Assembly: GCA_050011095.1 (NCBI GenBank) | Contig: JBEKJU010000109.1 | Span: 1 to 10,234 of the forward strand | DNA: 10,234 bases | Reading direction: 5' to 3' | Source: JBEKJU01 sp050011095 | GTDB taxonomy: Bacteria > Desulfobacterota > Syntrophorhabdia > Syntrophorhabdales > WCHB1-27 | Part shown: piece after piece, positions 1-10,234 of the stretch | Position numbering within the stretch: position 1 is the stretch's first letter | How the letters are laid out: each line of letters opens with the position of its first letter | Translations under genes and position numbers: made by a program | Notes under the pieces: model-generated | Told to the model about the DNA's origin: nothing | The model's database searches: none | What the model saw: the letters and a program-made list of their open reading frames with translations, nothing else

Positions 1-112
1 ATCCCAAAGGGGGAGCAAGACGTCGATCCGCCTCATGCTTTCCAACGGGGAGAACAAAAGGGAGCTCAAGTTCACCGGCGCCGAAGACACGCAACCAAAA
101 TTCATGCCGTAA
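1..112 (+). CDS. tolB: TolB C-terminal end (partial)
   Basis: Only the last 36 codons are present; the frame begins at base 2 and ends at the TAA at 110-112. TolB is the periplasmic beta-propeller protein of the Tol-Pal system, which binds Pal and the TolA/colicin machinery. The fragment reads IRLMLSNGENKRELKFTG followed by a short tail ending QPKFMP. This is the usual pattern of a propeller blade (a strand naming what is displayed, an S/D-N-G turn, then a basic residue and L-T/K-F-T-G) and of the final P-x-F/W-x-P at the TolB C-terminus. The call rests on this pattern plus position: pal follows 11 bases downstream, as in most tol-pal operons. Any other WD40/PD40-type propeller protein would look similar over so short a fragment, so context carries much of the weight. 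Confidence 0.78.
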   Translation, partial: SQRGSKTSIRLMLSNGENKRELKFTGAEDTQPKFMP

Positions 113-123
113 GGGAGGAGAGG

Positions 124-693
124 ATGCAAAAGGCCCTGATTCCAGTATGTCTGGTGATAGCGATCCTGCTCATTCATGGATGTGCGTCAAAGACGCCGTC
201 CGCCCCGCTTTCCGAGCGGGGCCCGGCGACTGCCGCCCCCGAGCAGCCGGCGTCCGTCGGGGGCGCGGCCGGCCAGGAGGGGAAGGCGAGCGCCATCACG
301 GAAGAGGAATTGGCAAGGGCTGAACAGGAGAGGAGGAGAAGGGCCGCCGAGGAGGCCATCGCCGCCCACCTCCACGACGTCTACTTCGATTTCGACAGCT
401 ACGTTCTCCGGCCGGCGGATATCTCGACCCTCCGGAAGATGGCCGAGTGGCTCGCAAGCGACCAGTCCGTCAGGGTGACCATCGAGGGCTACTGCGACGA
501 GAGGGGGACAACCGAGTACAACCTGGCCCTGGGACAAAAAAGGGCCGAGGCCGCAAAGGATTACCTCGTAAAGTCGGGCGTGAGCGACACGAGGATACGG
601 ACGGTCTCGTACGGCAAGGAGGCGCCAGTTGACGCGGGTCACACCGAAGACGCCTGGGCCAGGAACAGGCGGGACCATTTTCTGGCCCAATAA
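124..693 (+). CDS. pal: Peptidoglycan-associated lipoprotein Pal
   Basis: Pal is an outer-membrane lipoprotein whose OmpA-like domain binds the diaminopimelate of peptidoglycan and, with TolB and TolA, helps the outer membrane constrict at division. The 189-residue protein starts with a lipoprotein signal (residues 1-19) and a lipobox LIHGC, giving a lipidated Cys20. A Pro/Ala-rich tether (about 21-57) and a charged helix rich in Glu and Arg (about 60-80) lead to the OmpA domain (about 86-189). That domain begins VYFDFDSYVLRP and contains GYCDERGT, NLALGQKRA and the terminal NRRDHF. Asp125 and Arg140 are 15 residues apart, matching the spacing of the Asp and Arg that hold diaminopimelate in characterised OmpA-family domains. 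The ATG at 124 follows a strong GGAGGAG site in the 11-base gap after tolB. Length is typical. His at -2 of the lipobox is uncommon but tolerated. Function is secure; the ligand-residue assignment is from family knowledge. Confidence 0.96.
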   Translation: MQKALIPVCLVIAILLIHGCASKTPSAPLSERGPATAAPEQPASVGGAAGQEGKASAITEEELARAEQERRRRAAEEAIAAHLHDVYFDFDSYVLRPADISTLRKMAEWLASDQSVRVTIEGYCDERGTTEYNLALGQKRAEAAKDYLVKSGVSDTRIRTVSYGKEAPVDAGHTEDAWARNRRDHFLAQ

Positions 694-708
694 ACGAGGA
701 GGGAAAGG

Positions 709-1440
709 ATGAGATTTCTTCCGCTTCTTTTGATCGCCCTTTTTGCATTCGGCTGCGCTTCGAGCGGAGAGGTGAGCCAGGTAAAGGAGGACGTAAGTTC
801 CGTTTACAACGACATGCAGAAGAACGACGCCCGTCTTGACCGGATTGAAAAGGATGTGAAGGATTTGCAGAAAACGATCGGCTCTCCCGACGCGGGCATG
901 AGGAAACAGATGGTCGACCAGTCCGTCGCGGGGGAGAACAGGGACGAGAAGATCAAGGCCATCCTCGGCAGGCTCGACGAGTTGGAGTCACAGCTCCGCA
1001 CGTACTGGGATGAGACGAAAGGCGAGCTTAGGGACATGAAGAAGGGAAACCAGACCGGCAGCCTGTCAGGAGTGCCGGCAAAGGGCACCCCGGAGGACAT
1101 GTACAGGCAGGGCTTCGATGCCTTCCAGAGGGGCGCCTATGACGACGCCGTCTCCACATTCACGCAGTTCGTGCAGCAGAACCCGACCGCGCCGCTTGCC
1201 CCTAACGCCTATTTCTGGATGGGCGAGAGCTATATGAACACGAAGGCCCACGAGAAGGCCATCGTGCAGTTCCAGGAAGTGATCGACAAATTTCCGAAGA
1301 GCGACAAGGCGGCGCGGGCCATGCTGCGGCAGGCGGAGGCCTTCGCCGCGCTGAACGATAAAAAAAGCTCTACGACCGCCTTGAAGAGGGTCATAGAGCT
1401 TTTTCCAAAAACAGAGGAAGCCCGGGTTGCGGAGAGGATG

Positions 1441-1464
<24 letters not shown>
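709..1464 (+). CDS. cpoB: Tol-Pal system protein CpoB (YbgF), predicted lipoprotein
   Basis: CpoB works in the periplasm. In Escherichia coli it coordinates outer-membrane constriction by Tol-Pal with peptidoglycan synthesis by PBP1B. The 251-residue product has a hydrophobic signal (about 3-15) ending AFGC, so Cys16 is a likely lipidation site; the E. coli protein is instead soluble. Residues about 22-112 are charged and heptad-like, consistent with the trimeric coiled coil of this family. A Gly/Ser-rich linker (about 113-127) precedes three tetratricopeptide repeats at about 130-163, 167-200 and 204-238, with typical W/Y-x-x-G-x-x-Y (YFWMGESY) and A-x-x-x-F/Y signatures. The ATG at 709 follows the pal stop by 15 bases with a GAGGAGGGA ribosome site, so it is translated in the same operon. 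The third repeat's DNA also forms the terminator for rpoC, and the last 24 bases overlap rpoC on the other strand. No cpoB terminator is visible. Confidence 0.93.
1360..1404 (-). terminator. Intrinsic terminator of the rpoB-rpoC transcript, inside cpoB
   Basis: Read on the - strand, the RNA begins with an A5 run, then an 11-pair stem GCUCUAUGACC / GGUCGUAGAGC closed by an 11-base loop, then U7 (positions 1366-1360). On + coordinates the arms are 1367-1377 and 1389-1399. All 11 positions pair in the - strand RNA, one of them as a G-U wobble (1373 with 1393), and the A5/U5 runs extend the pairing to 1362 and 1404. The hairpin begins 36 bases after the rpoC stop, a normal distance for an intrinsic terminator. 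It lies entirely within codons 218-232 of cpoB (residues KKSSTTALKRVIELF). The structure is seen directly; termination activity is inferred. Confidence 0.88.
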
Positions 1465-5571
<4,107 letters not shown>

Positions 5572-5574
<3 letters not shown>

Positions 5575-5587
5575 AACGACCTCCTTA
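5572..5587 (-). promoter_or_regulatory. rpoB stop / Shine-Dalgarno / rpoC TTG start junction
   Basis: On the - strand the junction reads TAAGGAGGTCGTTTTG. The rpoB stop TAA provides the first bases of a near-perfect Shine-Dalgarno TAAGGAGG, and the TTG start of rpoC follows after a 5-base spacer. The first codons of rpoC are AT-rich (TTTTAAAATTTTC at about 5564-5552), which keeps the start region unstructured. A ribosome finishing rpoB would stand directly over the rpoC ribosome site, so coupled or reinitiating translation is likely; that part is inference. Confidence 0.85.
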
Positions 5588-8500
5588 TTCTTCTTCTTTA
5601 ATCAAGTCGACATTGATGCACAGGCTCTGCAACTCCTTCACGAGCACGTTGAACGATTCGGGCAGGCTCGGTTCCAGCACGTCCTCGCCCTTGACGATCG
5701 ATTCGTATGCCTTCACCCTGCCGCTCACGTCATCCGACTTGATTGTCAAAAACTCCTGGAGTGAATAGGCGGCCCCGTATGCCTCCAGGGCCCAAACCTC
5801 CATCTCGCCCAGCCTCTGGCCGCCGAACTGGGCCTTACCGCCGAGGGGCTGCTGGGTCACGAGTGAATAAGGGCCAATCGAACGGGCGTGTATCTTATCA
5901 TCCACCAGGTGGTGGAGCTTCAGGAGATACATATAGCCGATCGTCACCTTGTGGTGAAACGGCTCGCCCGTCCTGCCGTCAAGAAGCGTGATCTGCCTCG
6001 TATCGGGCAGACCCGCCATCTCGAAGGCGTCACTGATCTCCCGCTCCTTTGCGCCGTCGAACACGGGAACCGCAATATGCACTCCGTCCTTGACCTGGTT
6101 CGCGAGCTCGATCAGTTCGTCCTCCGTCAGTTTATCCAGGAAGTCCTGCATCTCCCCGTTTCCGAACACCTCTTTGATGCGATTCCGGATCAGGGAGGCA
6201 TTATTCGTCTCTATGAGCTTGCCTATCGCCTTGCCGAGCTCCTTTGACGCCCAGCCCAGGTGGGTCTCCAATATCTGGCCCGCGTTCATGCGCGACGGCA
6301 CGCCGAGGGGGTTCAGGACGACATCGACGGCCGTACCGTCCTCGGTGAAGGGCATATCCTCTTCGGGGAGGATCACGGAGACAATCCCCTTGTTGCCGTG
6401 CCGTCCCGAGATCTTGTCGCCCACCGCGATCTTCCGCTTCATGGCCACGTAGACCTTGATCGTCTTGAGGACGCCCGGCGGCAGCTCGTCGCCCTTCTTG
6501 ATCTTGTTTATCTTGTCCTCGTAGTAGAGTTTTATCAGCTCGATCTGGTTTTCCTTGCTGTCGACGATCTTGGCGATCCGCGCGCCGAGGTCGTCGTCCT
6601 CGAAATCCACCTCCTGGAGCCTCTCCAGATTGACGCCGCCGATCTTCTCTCTCGTGAAGGATTCGCCCTTCTTGAGGATCAACCTGCCCTTTCCGTCCCT
6701 TATCTCCCTCGGCGCCGACTTGCCCAGAAGCAGGTCCTCTGCCTTTTCCGCCGTGGAGTCGAGAATGATCTTGACCTGGTCCTCCTGGTCTTTCAGGATG
6801 TTCGATATCTCGATGTCCTCTATGAGCCTCGACCGTTCATCCTTGTCGATGCCCCTTCTCGAAAGGACCTTAACGTCGATGACGATCCCCTCGATGCCAT
6901 GGGGGATGCGCAGGGAGGTGTCCTTCACGTCGCCCGCCTTCTCGCCGAAGATGGCGCGGAGCAGCTTCTCTTCCGGTGTGAGCTGGGTTTCCCCCTTCGG
7001 CGTCACCTTGCCCACGAGGATATCCCCCGCCCTCACCGTCGCTCCGATCCGTACGATACCGCTCTCGTCCAGGTCTTTCAGGGCCTCGTCGCCCACGTTC
7101 GGGATATCCCGGGTGACCTCCTCCTTGCCGAGCTTCGTATCCCTCACCACGCACTCCAGCTCCTCGATATGAATGGACGTGAAGCTATCCTCCGCGACGA
7201 GGCGCTCGTTGATGAGGACCGAGTCCTCGTAGTTGTAGCCCCTCCAGGGCATGAAGGCAACGAGGACGTTCTTGCCCAGGGCCAGTTCGCCCCTGTCCGT
7301 CGAGGGCCCGTCGGCGAGGACCTCCCCCTTCCCGACGTAGTCGCCCTTCTGCACGATCACGCGCTGGTTGATACAGGTATCCTGGTTCGACCGTCTGAAC
7401 TTCAGGAGGTTGTAAACGTCGATCTTGGTGACGGGCTCCTCGCCGTCCCCCTTCTCTTCATACTTGAGGATGATCCTGTTCGCGTCGACGCTTTCCACGA
7501 CCCCGTCGTGCTTGGCGACGATGCTGACCCTCGAATCCCTCCCCACGATGCGCTCCATGCCGGTCCCTATGAGGGGCGCCTCTGTCCTGATGAGGGGTAC
7601 GGCCTGGCGCTGCATGTTCGAGCCCATGAGCGCACGGTTTGCGTCGTCGTGCTCGAGGAAGGGGATGAGGGATGCGGAGACGCTCACGAGCTGTTTGGGG
7701 GAGACGTCCATAAGCTCTATGCTCATGGGCTCTATCCAGAAAAAGCCGCCGCCCTTCCGCGCCGAGACGAGATCATCCACCAAATGTCCCTCTTCATCGA
7801 CCGGCGCATTTGCCTGGGCGATATAGAACGGCTCCTCTTCGAGGGCGCTCATGTACTTGATGTTGTTTGTCACCCGCCCGTTGATTACCTCCCTGTAAGG
7901 CGTCTCGATGAAGCCGTACTCGTTGACCCGCGCATAGGTGGACAGCGACGCGATCAGGCCGATGTTCGGCCCTTCCGGGGTCTCGATGGGGCAGACCCGG
8001 CCGTAGTGGGTCGGGTGGACGTCGCGCACCTCGAAACCGGCCCTCTCCCTGGTAAGGCCGCCTGGACCGAGGGCCGAGAGCCTCCTCTTGTGGGTGATCT
8101 CGCTCAGGGGGTTCGTCTGGTCCATGAACTGCGAAAGCTGGCTGCTCGCGAAAAAGTCCTTCACGGCCGTCGCGACCGGCTTCGGATTAACGAGGTCGTG
8201 GGGCATGAGGGTCTCCATCTCGGGAAAGGTCAGCCTCTCCTTGATGGCCCGCTCCATCCTTACGAGACCCATCCTGAACTGGTTCTCCAGCAGCTCTCCG
8301 ACCGTCCTCACCCTCCTGTTGCCCAGATGGTCGATGTCGTCGCCCGTGCCTCGGGAGTCCTTGAGCCTGAGGAGCTGCCTCACGACCTCGATGATGTCCT
8401 CCCTCCGGAGCGTCGTCACATCGAGGGGGATGCCGAGGCCGAGGCGATGGTTCATCTTGAGCCTCCCCACCTTGGAGAGGTCATACCGCTCGGGGCTGAA

Positions 8501-9688
8501 AAACATGTTCTGGACGAGGGCTTCGGCGAACTCGTACGTGGGCGGATCGCCCGGTCTCAGCTTCCTGTAGATTTCGAGGAGGGCCTCCTCCTTGCCGCCC
8601 GCCTTGTCGATGAGGAGGGTATCCCTAAGAGAGGAGCTGACGACCAGATTGTCGATAAAGAGCACCTCGAAGCTCTTTATGCCCCGGCTCATGAGCTTTG
8701 CCAGATCGTCCTCGGTGATCTCCTTGTTGATGGGAACGATCACCTCTTTCGTTACCGGATCGATGATGCTGGCCGCTGCGGCCTTCCCGACAACATCCTG
8801 TTCATCTACCGGGATATTGACGATATTCGCCGCCTCCATCTTCTTGATGATCGCCTTCGAGATCTTCTTGTGCTTCTTGACGAGGACCTCGTCCGTCTCC
8901 GTGTTGATGATGTCGGCCGGGGCCTTCTGACCGAGGAGAAGTTCGAAGGGCGTCTCCTTGAAAACCTTTCCATCCTTTATGATAACCGTTTCCCTTTCGT
9001 AGAAGTAATCGAGGATCTCCTTCTCCGAGTAACCGAGCGCCCGGAGGAGGAGGGTAACGGGTATTTTCTTGCGCTTGTCTATACGAACATAGAGGAGTTC
9101 CTTGTGATCGAATTCGAAGTCGAGCCAGGAACCCCGGTAAGGGATGATCCTCGCCGTGTAGGCGAAATTGCCGCTGAACGGCGCCTTTGACTGGTCGCAG
9201 TCGAAGTAGACGCCCGGCGACCGGTGGAGCTGGCTCACGATGACCCTCTCGGTCCCGTTGATGATGAACGTTCCCCTCTCCGTCATGAGGGGGATCTCCC
9301 CGAAGTAGACGTCCTGTTCCTTGACTGCCTTGATGTCCTTCACCTTCGTGTTCGGATCGACGTTGAAAACGACGAGCCGTATGGTGACCTTCATGGGGGA
9401 GGCAAAGGTAAGCCCCCGCACGATGCACTCCTCCTCGGAGTATTTCGGATCACCGATCTCGTACTGCACGAACTCCAGCGAGGTCGTCTCGTGGGCGTCC
9501 CTGATGGGAAACACACTGTTGAAGACCCCCTGAAGCCCTACATTGGTGCGCTCTTCCGACGGAATGTCCTTCTGAAGGAACGTCTCGTAGGAATTGAGCT
9601 GAATTTCGATAAGATTGGAAATATCGAGAACCTCTTTGAGCTTCCCGTAGCTCTTCCTCACAATCTTATTATGAAAGGTTTGCCTCAT
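5585..9688 (-). CDS. rpoB: DNA-directed RNA polymerase subunit beta
   Basis: Beta forms the other half of the RNA polymerase cleft and contains the rifampicin pocket. The 1367-residue product is complete. The N-terminal lobe carries GTFIINGTERVIVSQLHRSP (139-158) and RIIPYRGSWLDFEFD (180-194). An insertion of the beta-i4 type spans about 225-345. The rifampicin region is SSQLSQFMDQ to RRLSALGPGG (515-544), with Asp523, His533 and Ser538 at the positions of E. coli Asp516, His526 and Ser531, all in the sensitive state. Thr525 replaces E. coli Asn518. The active-site lysines are Lys1084 and Lys1092 (AMKRK and GDKISGRHGNKG), matching E. coli Lys1065 and Lys1073. A charged insertion of the beta-i9 type lies at about 945-1065. 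The C-terminus has the signature KAQFGGQRLGEMEVWALEAY (1285-1304). The ATG at 9688 follows AAGGGGTG by 8 bases. rplL lies 74 bases upstream, with a hairpin in the gap. Confidence 0.99.
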   Translation of the reverse strand: MRQTFHNKIVRKSYGKLKEVLDISNLIEIQLNSYETFLQKDIPSEERTNVGLQGVFNSVFPIRDAHETTSLEFVQYEIGDPKYSEEECIVRGLTFASPMKVTIRLVVFNVDPNTKVKDIKAVKEQDVYFGEIPLMTERGTFIINGTERVIVSQLHRSPGVYFDCDQSKAPFSGNFAYTARIIPYRGSWLDFEFDHKELLYVRIDKRKKIPVTLLLRALGYSEKEILDYFYERETVIIKDGKVFKETPFELLLGQKAPADIINTETDEVLVKKHKKISKAIIKKMEAANIVNIPVDEQDVVGKAAAASIIDPVTKEVIVPINKEITEDDLAKLMSRGIKSFEVLFIDNLVVSSSLRDTLLIDKAGGKEEALLEIYRKLRPGDPPTYEFAEALVQNMFFSPERYDLSKVGRLKMNHRLGLGIPLDVTTLRREDIIEVVRQLLRLKDSRGTGDDIDHLGNRRVRTVGELLENQFRMGLVRMERAIKERLTFPEMETLMPHDLVNPKPVATAVKDFFASSQLSQFMDQTNPLSEITHKRRLSALGPGGLTRERAGFEVRDVHPTHYGRVCPIETPEGPNIGLIASLSTYARVNEYGFIETPYREVINGRVTNNIKYMSALEEEPFYIAQANAPVDEEGHLVDDLVSARKGGGFFWIEPMSIELMDVSPKQLVSVSASLIPFLEHDDANRALMGSNMQRQAVPLIRTEAPLIGTGMERIVGRDSRVSIVAKHDGVVESVDANRIILKYEEKGDGEEPVTKIDVYNLLKFRRSNQDTCINQRVIVQKGDYVGKGEVLADGPSTDRGELALGKNVLVAFMPWRGYNYEDSVLINERLVAEDSFTSIHIEELECVVRDTKLGKEEVTRDIPNVGDEALKDLDESGIVRIGATVRAGDILVGKVTPKGETQLTPEEKLLRAIFGEKAGDVKDTSLRIPHGIEGIVIDVKVLSRRGIDKDERSRLIEDIEISNILKDQEDQVKIILDSTAEKAEDLLLGKSAPREIRDGKGRLILKKGESFTREKIGGVNLERLQEVDFEDDDLGARIAKIVDSKENQIELIKLYYEDKINKIKKGDELPPGVLKTIKVYVAMKRKIAVGDKISGRHGNKGIVSVILPEEDMPFTEDGTAVDVVLNPLGVPSRMNAGQILETHLGWASKELGKAIGKLIETNNASLIRNRIKEVFGNGEMQDFLDKLTEDELIELANQVKDGVHIAVPVFDGAKEREISDAFEMAGLPDTRQITLLDGRTGEPFHHKVTIGYMYLLKLHHLVDDKIHARSIGPYSLVTQQPLGGKAQFGGQRLGEMEVWALEAYGAAYSLQEFLTIKSDDVSGRVKAYESIVKGEDVLEPSLPESFNVLVKELQSLCINVDLIKEEE

Positions 9689-9717
9689 ATGCTTCTCACC
9701 CCTTGTTTAAAGGTTCA

Positions 9718-9739
9718 GGGGCAAAGCATGCTTTGCCCC
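9718..9739 (-). promoter_or_regulatory. Perfect palindrome (RNA hairpin) between rplL and rpoB
   Basis: The 22 bases are a perfect inverted repeat: as RNA, GGGGCAAAG and CUUUGCCCC pair as nine base pairs around a CAUG loop. It starts 23 bases after the rplL stop and ends 29 bases before the rpoB ATG, so it fills the middle of the 74-base gap. No U tract follows (the next bases are UGAACCUUUAAAC), so it is not a classical intrinsic terminator. In E. coli the rplL-rpoB gap holds an attenuator and an RNase III processing site that set the ratio of ribosomal to polymerase mRNA. A similar role here is plausible from position only. Confidence 0.7.
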
Positions 9740-9762
9740 CCAATAGTCCTATGCCGCTCGTC

Positions 9763-10155
9763 CTACTCGATCTTGACCTGGCCGCTTACCTCTTCGAGCT
9801 GCTTCTTGACGCTCTCCGCCTCCTGCTTGGAGACGCCCTCCTTGACAGACTTGGGCACGCCCTCGACGAGGTCCTTCGCCTCTTTCAGTCCCAGGCTCGT
9901 CACGGCGCGGACGACCTTGATCACCTGGATCTTCTTGTCCGCCTCGTACCCGGTCAGCACGACGTTGAACTCGGTTTGCTCTTCCACTGCCTCGGCAGGG
10001 GCCGCGGCAGCGCCCGCCCCCATCGCCCCGGCCGCCATCATGGGCATGGCCGCCTGGACGCCGAATTTGTCCTCGAGTACCTTAATGAATTCAGAAAGTT
10101 CGAGGACGGTCATATTCTCAATATAGGTTATTACTTCTTCTCTTGTTACAGGCAT
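9763..10155 (-). CDS. rplL: 50S ribosomal protein L7/L12
   Basis: L7/L12 is the multi-copy stalk protein that, anchored by L10, recruits and stimulates the translation GTPases EF-Tu, EF-G, IF2 and RF3. The 130-residue product has the N-terminal dimerisation helices (about 1-33, with TVLELSEFIKVLEDKFGV), an Ala/Gly/Met-rich flexible hinge (about 35-58) and the C-terminal factor-binding domain (about 60-130). In that domain VIKVVRAVTSLGLKEAKDLV (78-97) keeps Ile79, Lys80, Arg83 and Lys94, the counterparts of E. coli Ile69, Lys70, Arg73 and Lys84, which contact factors. The protein ends GQVKIE rather than the more usual acidic-lysine ending. The ATG at 10155 follows an AAAGGAGG site by 9 bases; rplJ ends 15 bases upstream. 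The strong ribosome site suits a protein needed at several copies per ribosome. Confidence 0.98.
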   Translation of the reverse strand: MPVTREEVITYIENMTVLELSEFIKVLEDKFGVQAAMPMMAAGAMGAGAAAAPAEAVEEQTEFNVVLTGYEADKKIQVIKVVRAVTSLGLKEAKDLVEGVPKSVKEGVSKQEAESVKKQLEEVSGQVKIE

Positions 10156-10170
10156 TTACCCTATCCTCCT

Positions 10171-10234
10171 TTACATCGTCTCTTTTTTTGCCTTGATGGC
10201 GGTCAACGTCAGCATAAGTTGCATGAGGTTACCC
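10171..10234 (-). CDS. rplJ: 50S ribosomal protein L10, C-terminal end (partial)
   Basis: The last 20 codons and the TAA stop (10173-10171) are in the window; the gene continues beyond its right edge. The visible residues GNLMQLMLTLTAIKAKKETM match the end of L10 proteins: an amphipathic helix of the form L-x-x-x-L-x-A-I followed by a lysine/glutamate tail. This helix is part of the arm on which L7/L12 dimers sit. Recognition relies on this pattern and on the position 15 bases upstream of rplL, the near-universal rplJ-rplL order. The stop overlaps the Shine-Dalgarno of rplL (UAAAGGAGG), so the two genes are translated in succession. A run of seven A residues lies at 10189-10183. Confidence 0.88.
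   Translation of the reverse strand, partial: GNLMQLMLTLTAIKAKKETM

Noticed and set aside
484..516. Pal motif GYCDERGT with Tyr where many Pal proteins have His
   Set aside because: Tyr at this position is common in OmpA-family domains, and the ligand-binding Asp125 and Arg140 are intact.
8079..8145. Possible rifampicin resistance substitution: Thr525 in place of E. coli Asn518
   Set aside because: The key drug-contact positions (Asp523, His533, Ser538) are in the sensitive state, and DQTNPL is, as far as I recall, a normal variant in deltaproteobacterial RpoB.
6260..9190. A 976-codon open frame on the + strand, antisense to rpoB
   Set aside because: It is in codon register with rpoB, so it stays open whenever rpoB avoids the codons TTA, CTA and TCA, which are rare in GC-rich genes. 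Its translation shows no recognisable domain, and rpoB itself is complete and conserved.
9224..10126. A 300-codon + strand open frame crossing rpoB and rplL
   Set aside because: It mirrors the codons of rpoB, runs through the intergenic hairpin and then lies antisense to rplL; it is not a coherent protein and is explained by the real genes.
10183..10189. A run of seven A residues in rplJ, in the phase of a slippery A AAA AAA heptamer
   Set aside because: It is seven codons from the stop, has no evident stimulatory structure beyond the rplL ribosome site, and the lysine-rich L10 tail explains it. Programmed frameshifting cannot be supported.

Overview
The window is a stretch of conserved bacterial core genome: two housekeeping operons that run towards each other and meet tail to tail. 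On the + strand, positions 1 to 1464, lies the end of a tol-pal cell-envelope operon: the last codons of tolB, then pal, then cpoB (ybgF). On the - strand, positions 10234 down to 1441, lies the end of the ribosomal protein/RNA polymerase operon: the last codons of rplJ, then rplL, rpoB and rpoC. I see no mobile element, tRNA, rRNA, CRISPR array or phage gene, and no gap between genes longer than 74 bases.

The organism is a Gram-negative bacterium with GC-rich codon use. The Tol-Pal genes imply an outer membrane. The beta and beta' subunits carry the lineage-specific insertions found in Proteobacteria (two in beta, the large SI3 insertion in the beta' trigger loop). The style of Pal (GYCDERGT, NRRDHF ending) and of RpoB (DQTNPLSEITHKRRLSALG) resembles the former Deltaproteobacteria, now Desulfobacterota and relatives. 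That placement is inference from remembered family features, not from a search.

Functionally, TolB, Pal and CpoB belong to the trans-envelope machine that keeps the outer membrane attached during division. RplJ and RplL form the ribosomal stalk that recruits translation factors, and RpoB and RpoC form the RNA polymerase active centre. Every Shine-Dalgarno site is close to the preceding stop codon, as expected for co-transcribed, co-translated genes.

The most interesting signals lie in the joints, not in a new gene. (1) A strong intrinsic terminator for the rpoBC transcript (1360-1404) is written inside the coding sequence of cpoB; its one imperfect pair is a G-U wobble in the rpoC-sense RNA but a C-A mismatch in the cpoB-sense RNA, so it looks directional. 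(2) The rpoC and cpoB reading frames overlap tail to tail by 24 bases in codon register, each gene's TAG stop being the other gene's CTA leucine codon. (3) A perfect 22-base palindrome lies between rplL and rpoB without a U tract, where well-studied bacteria carry attenuation and RNA-processing signals. (4) rpoC starts at TTG, with its ribosome site fused to the rpoB stop. I found no candidate for a wholly new multi-gene system.
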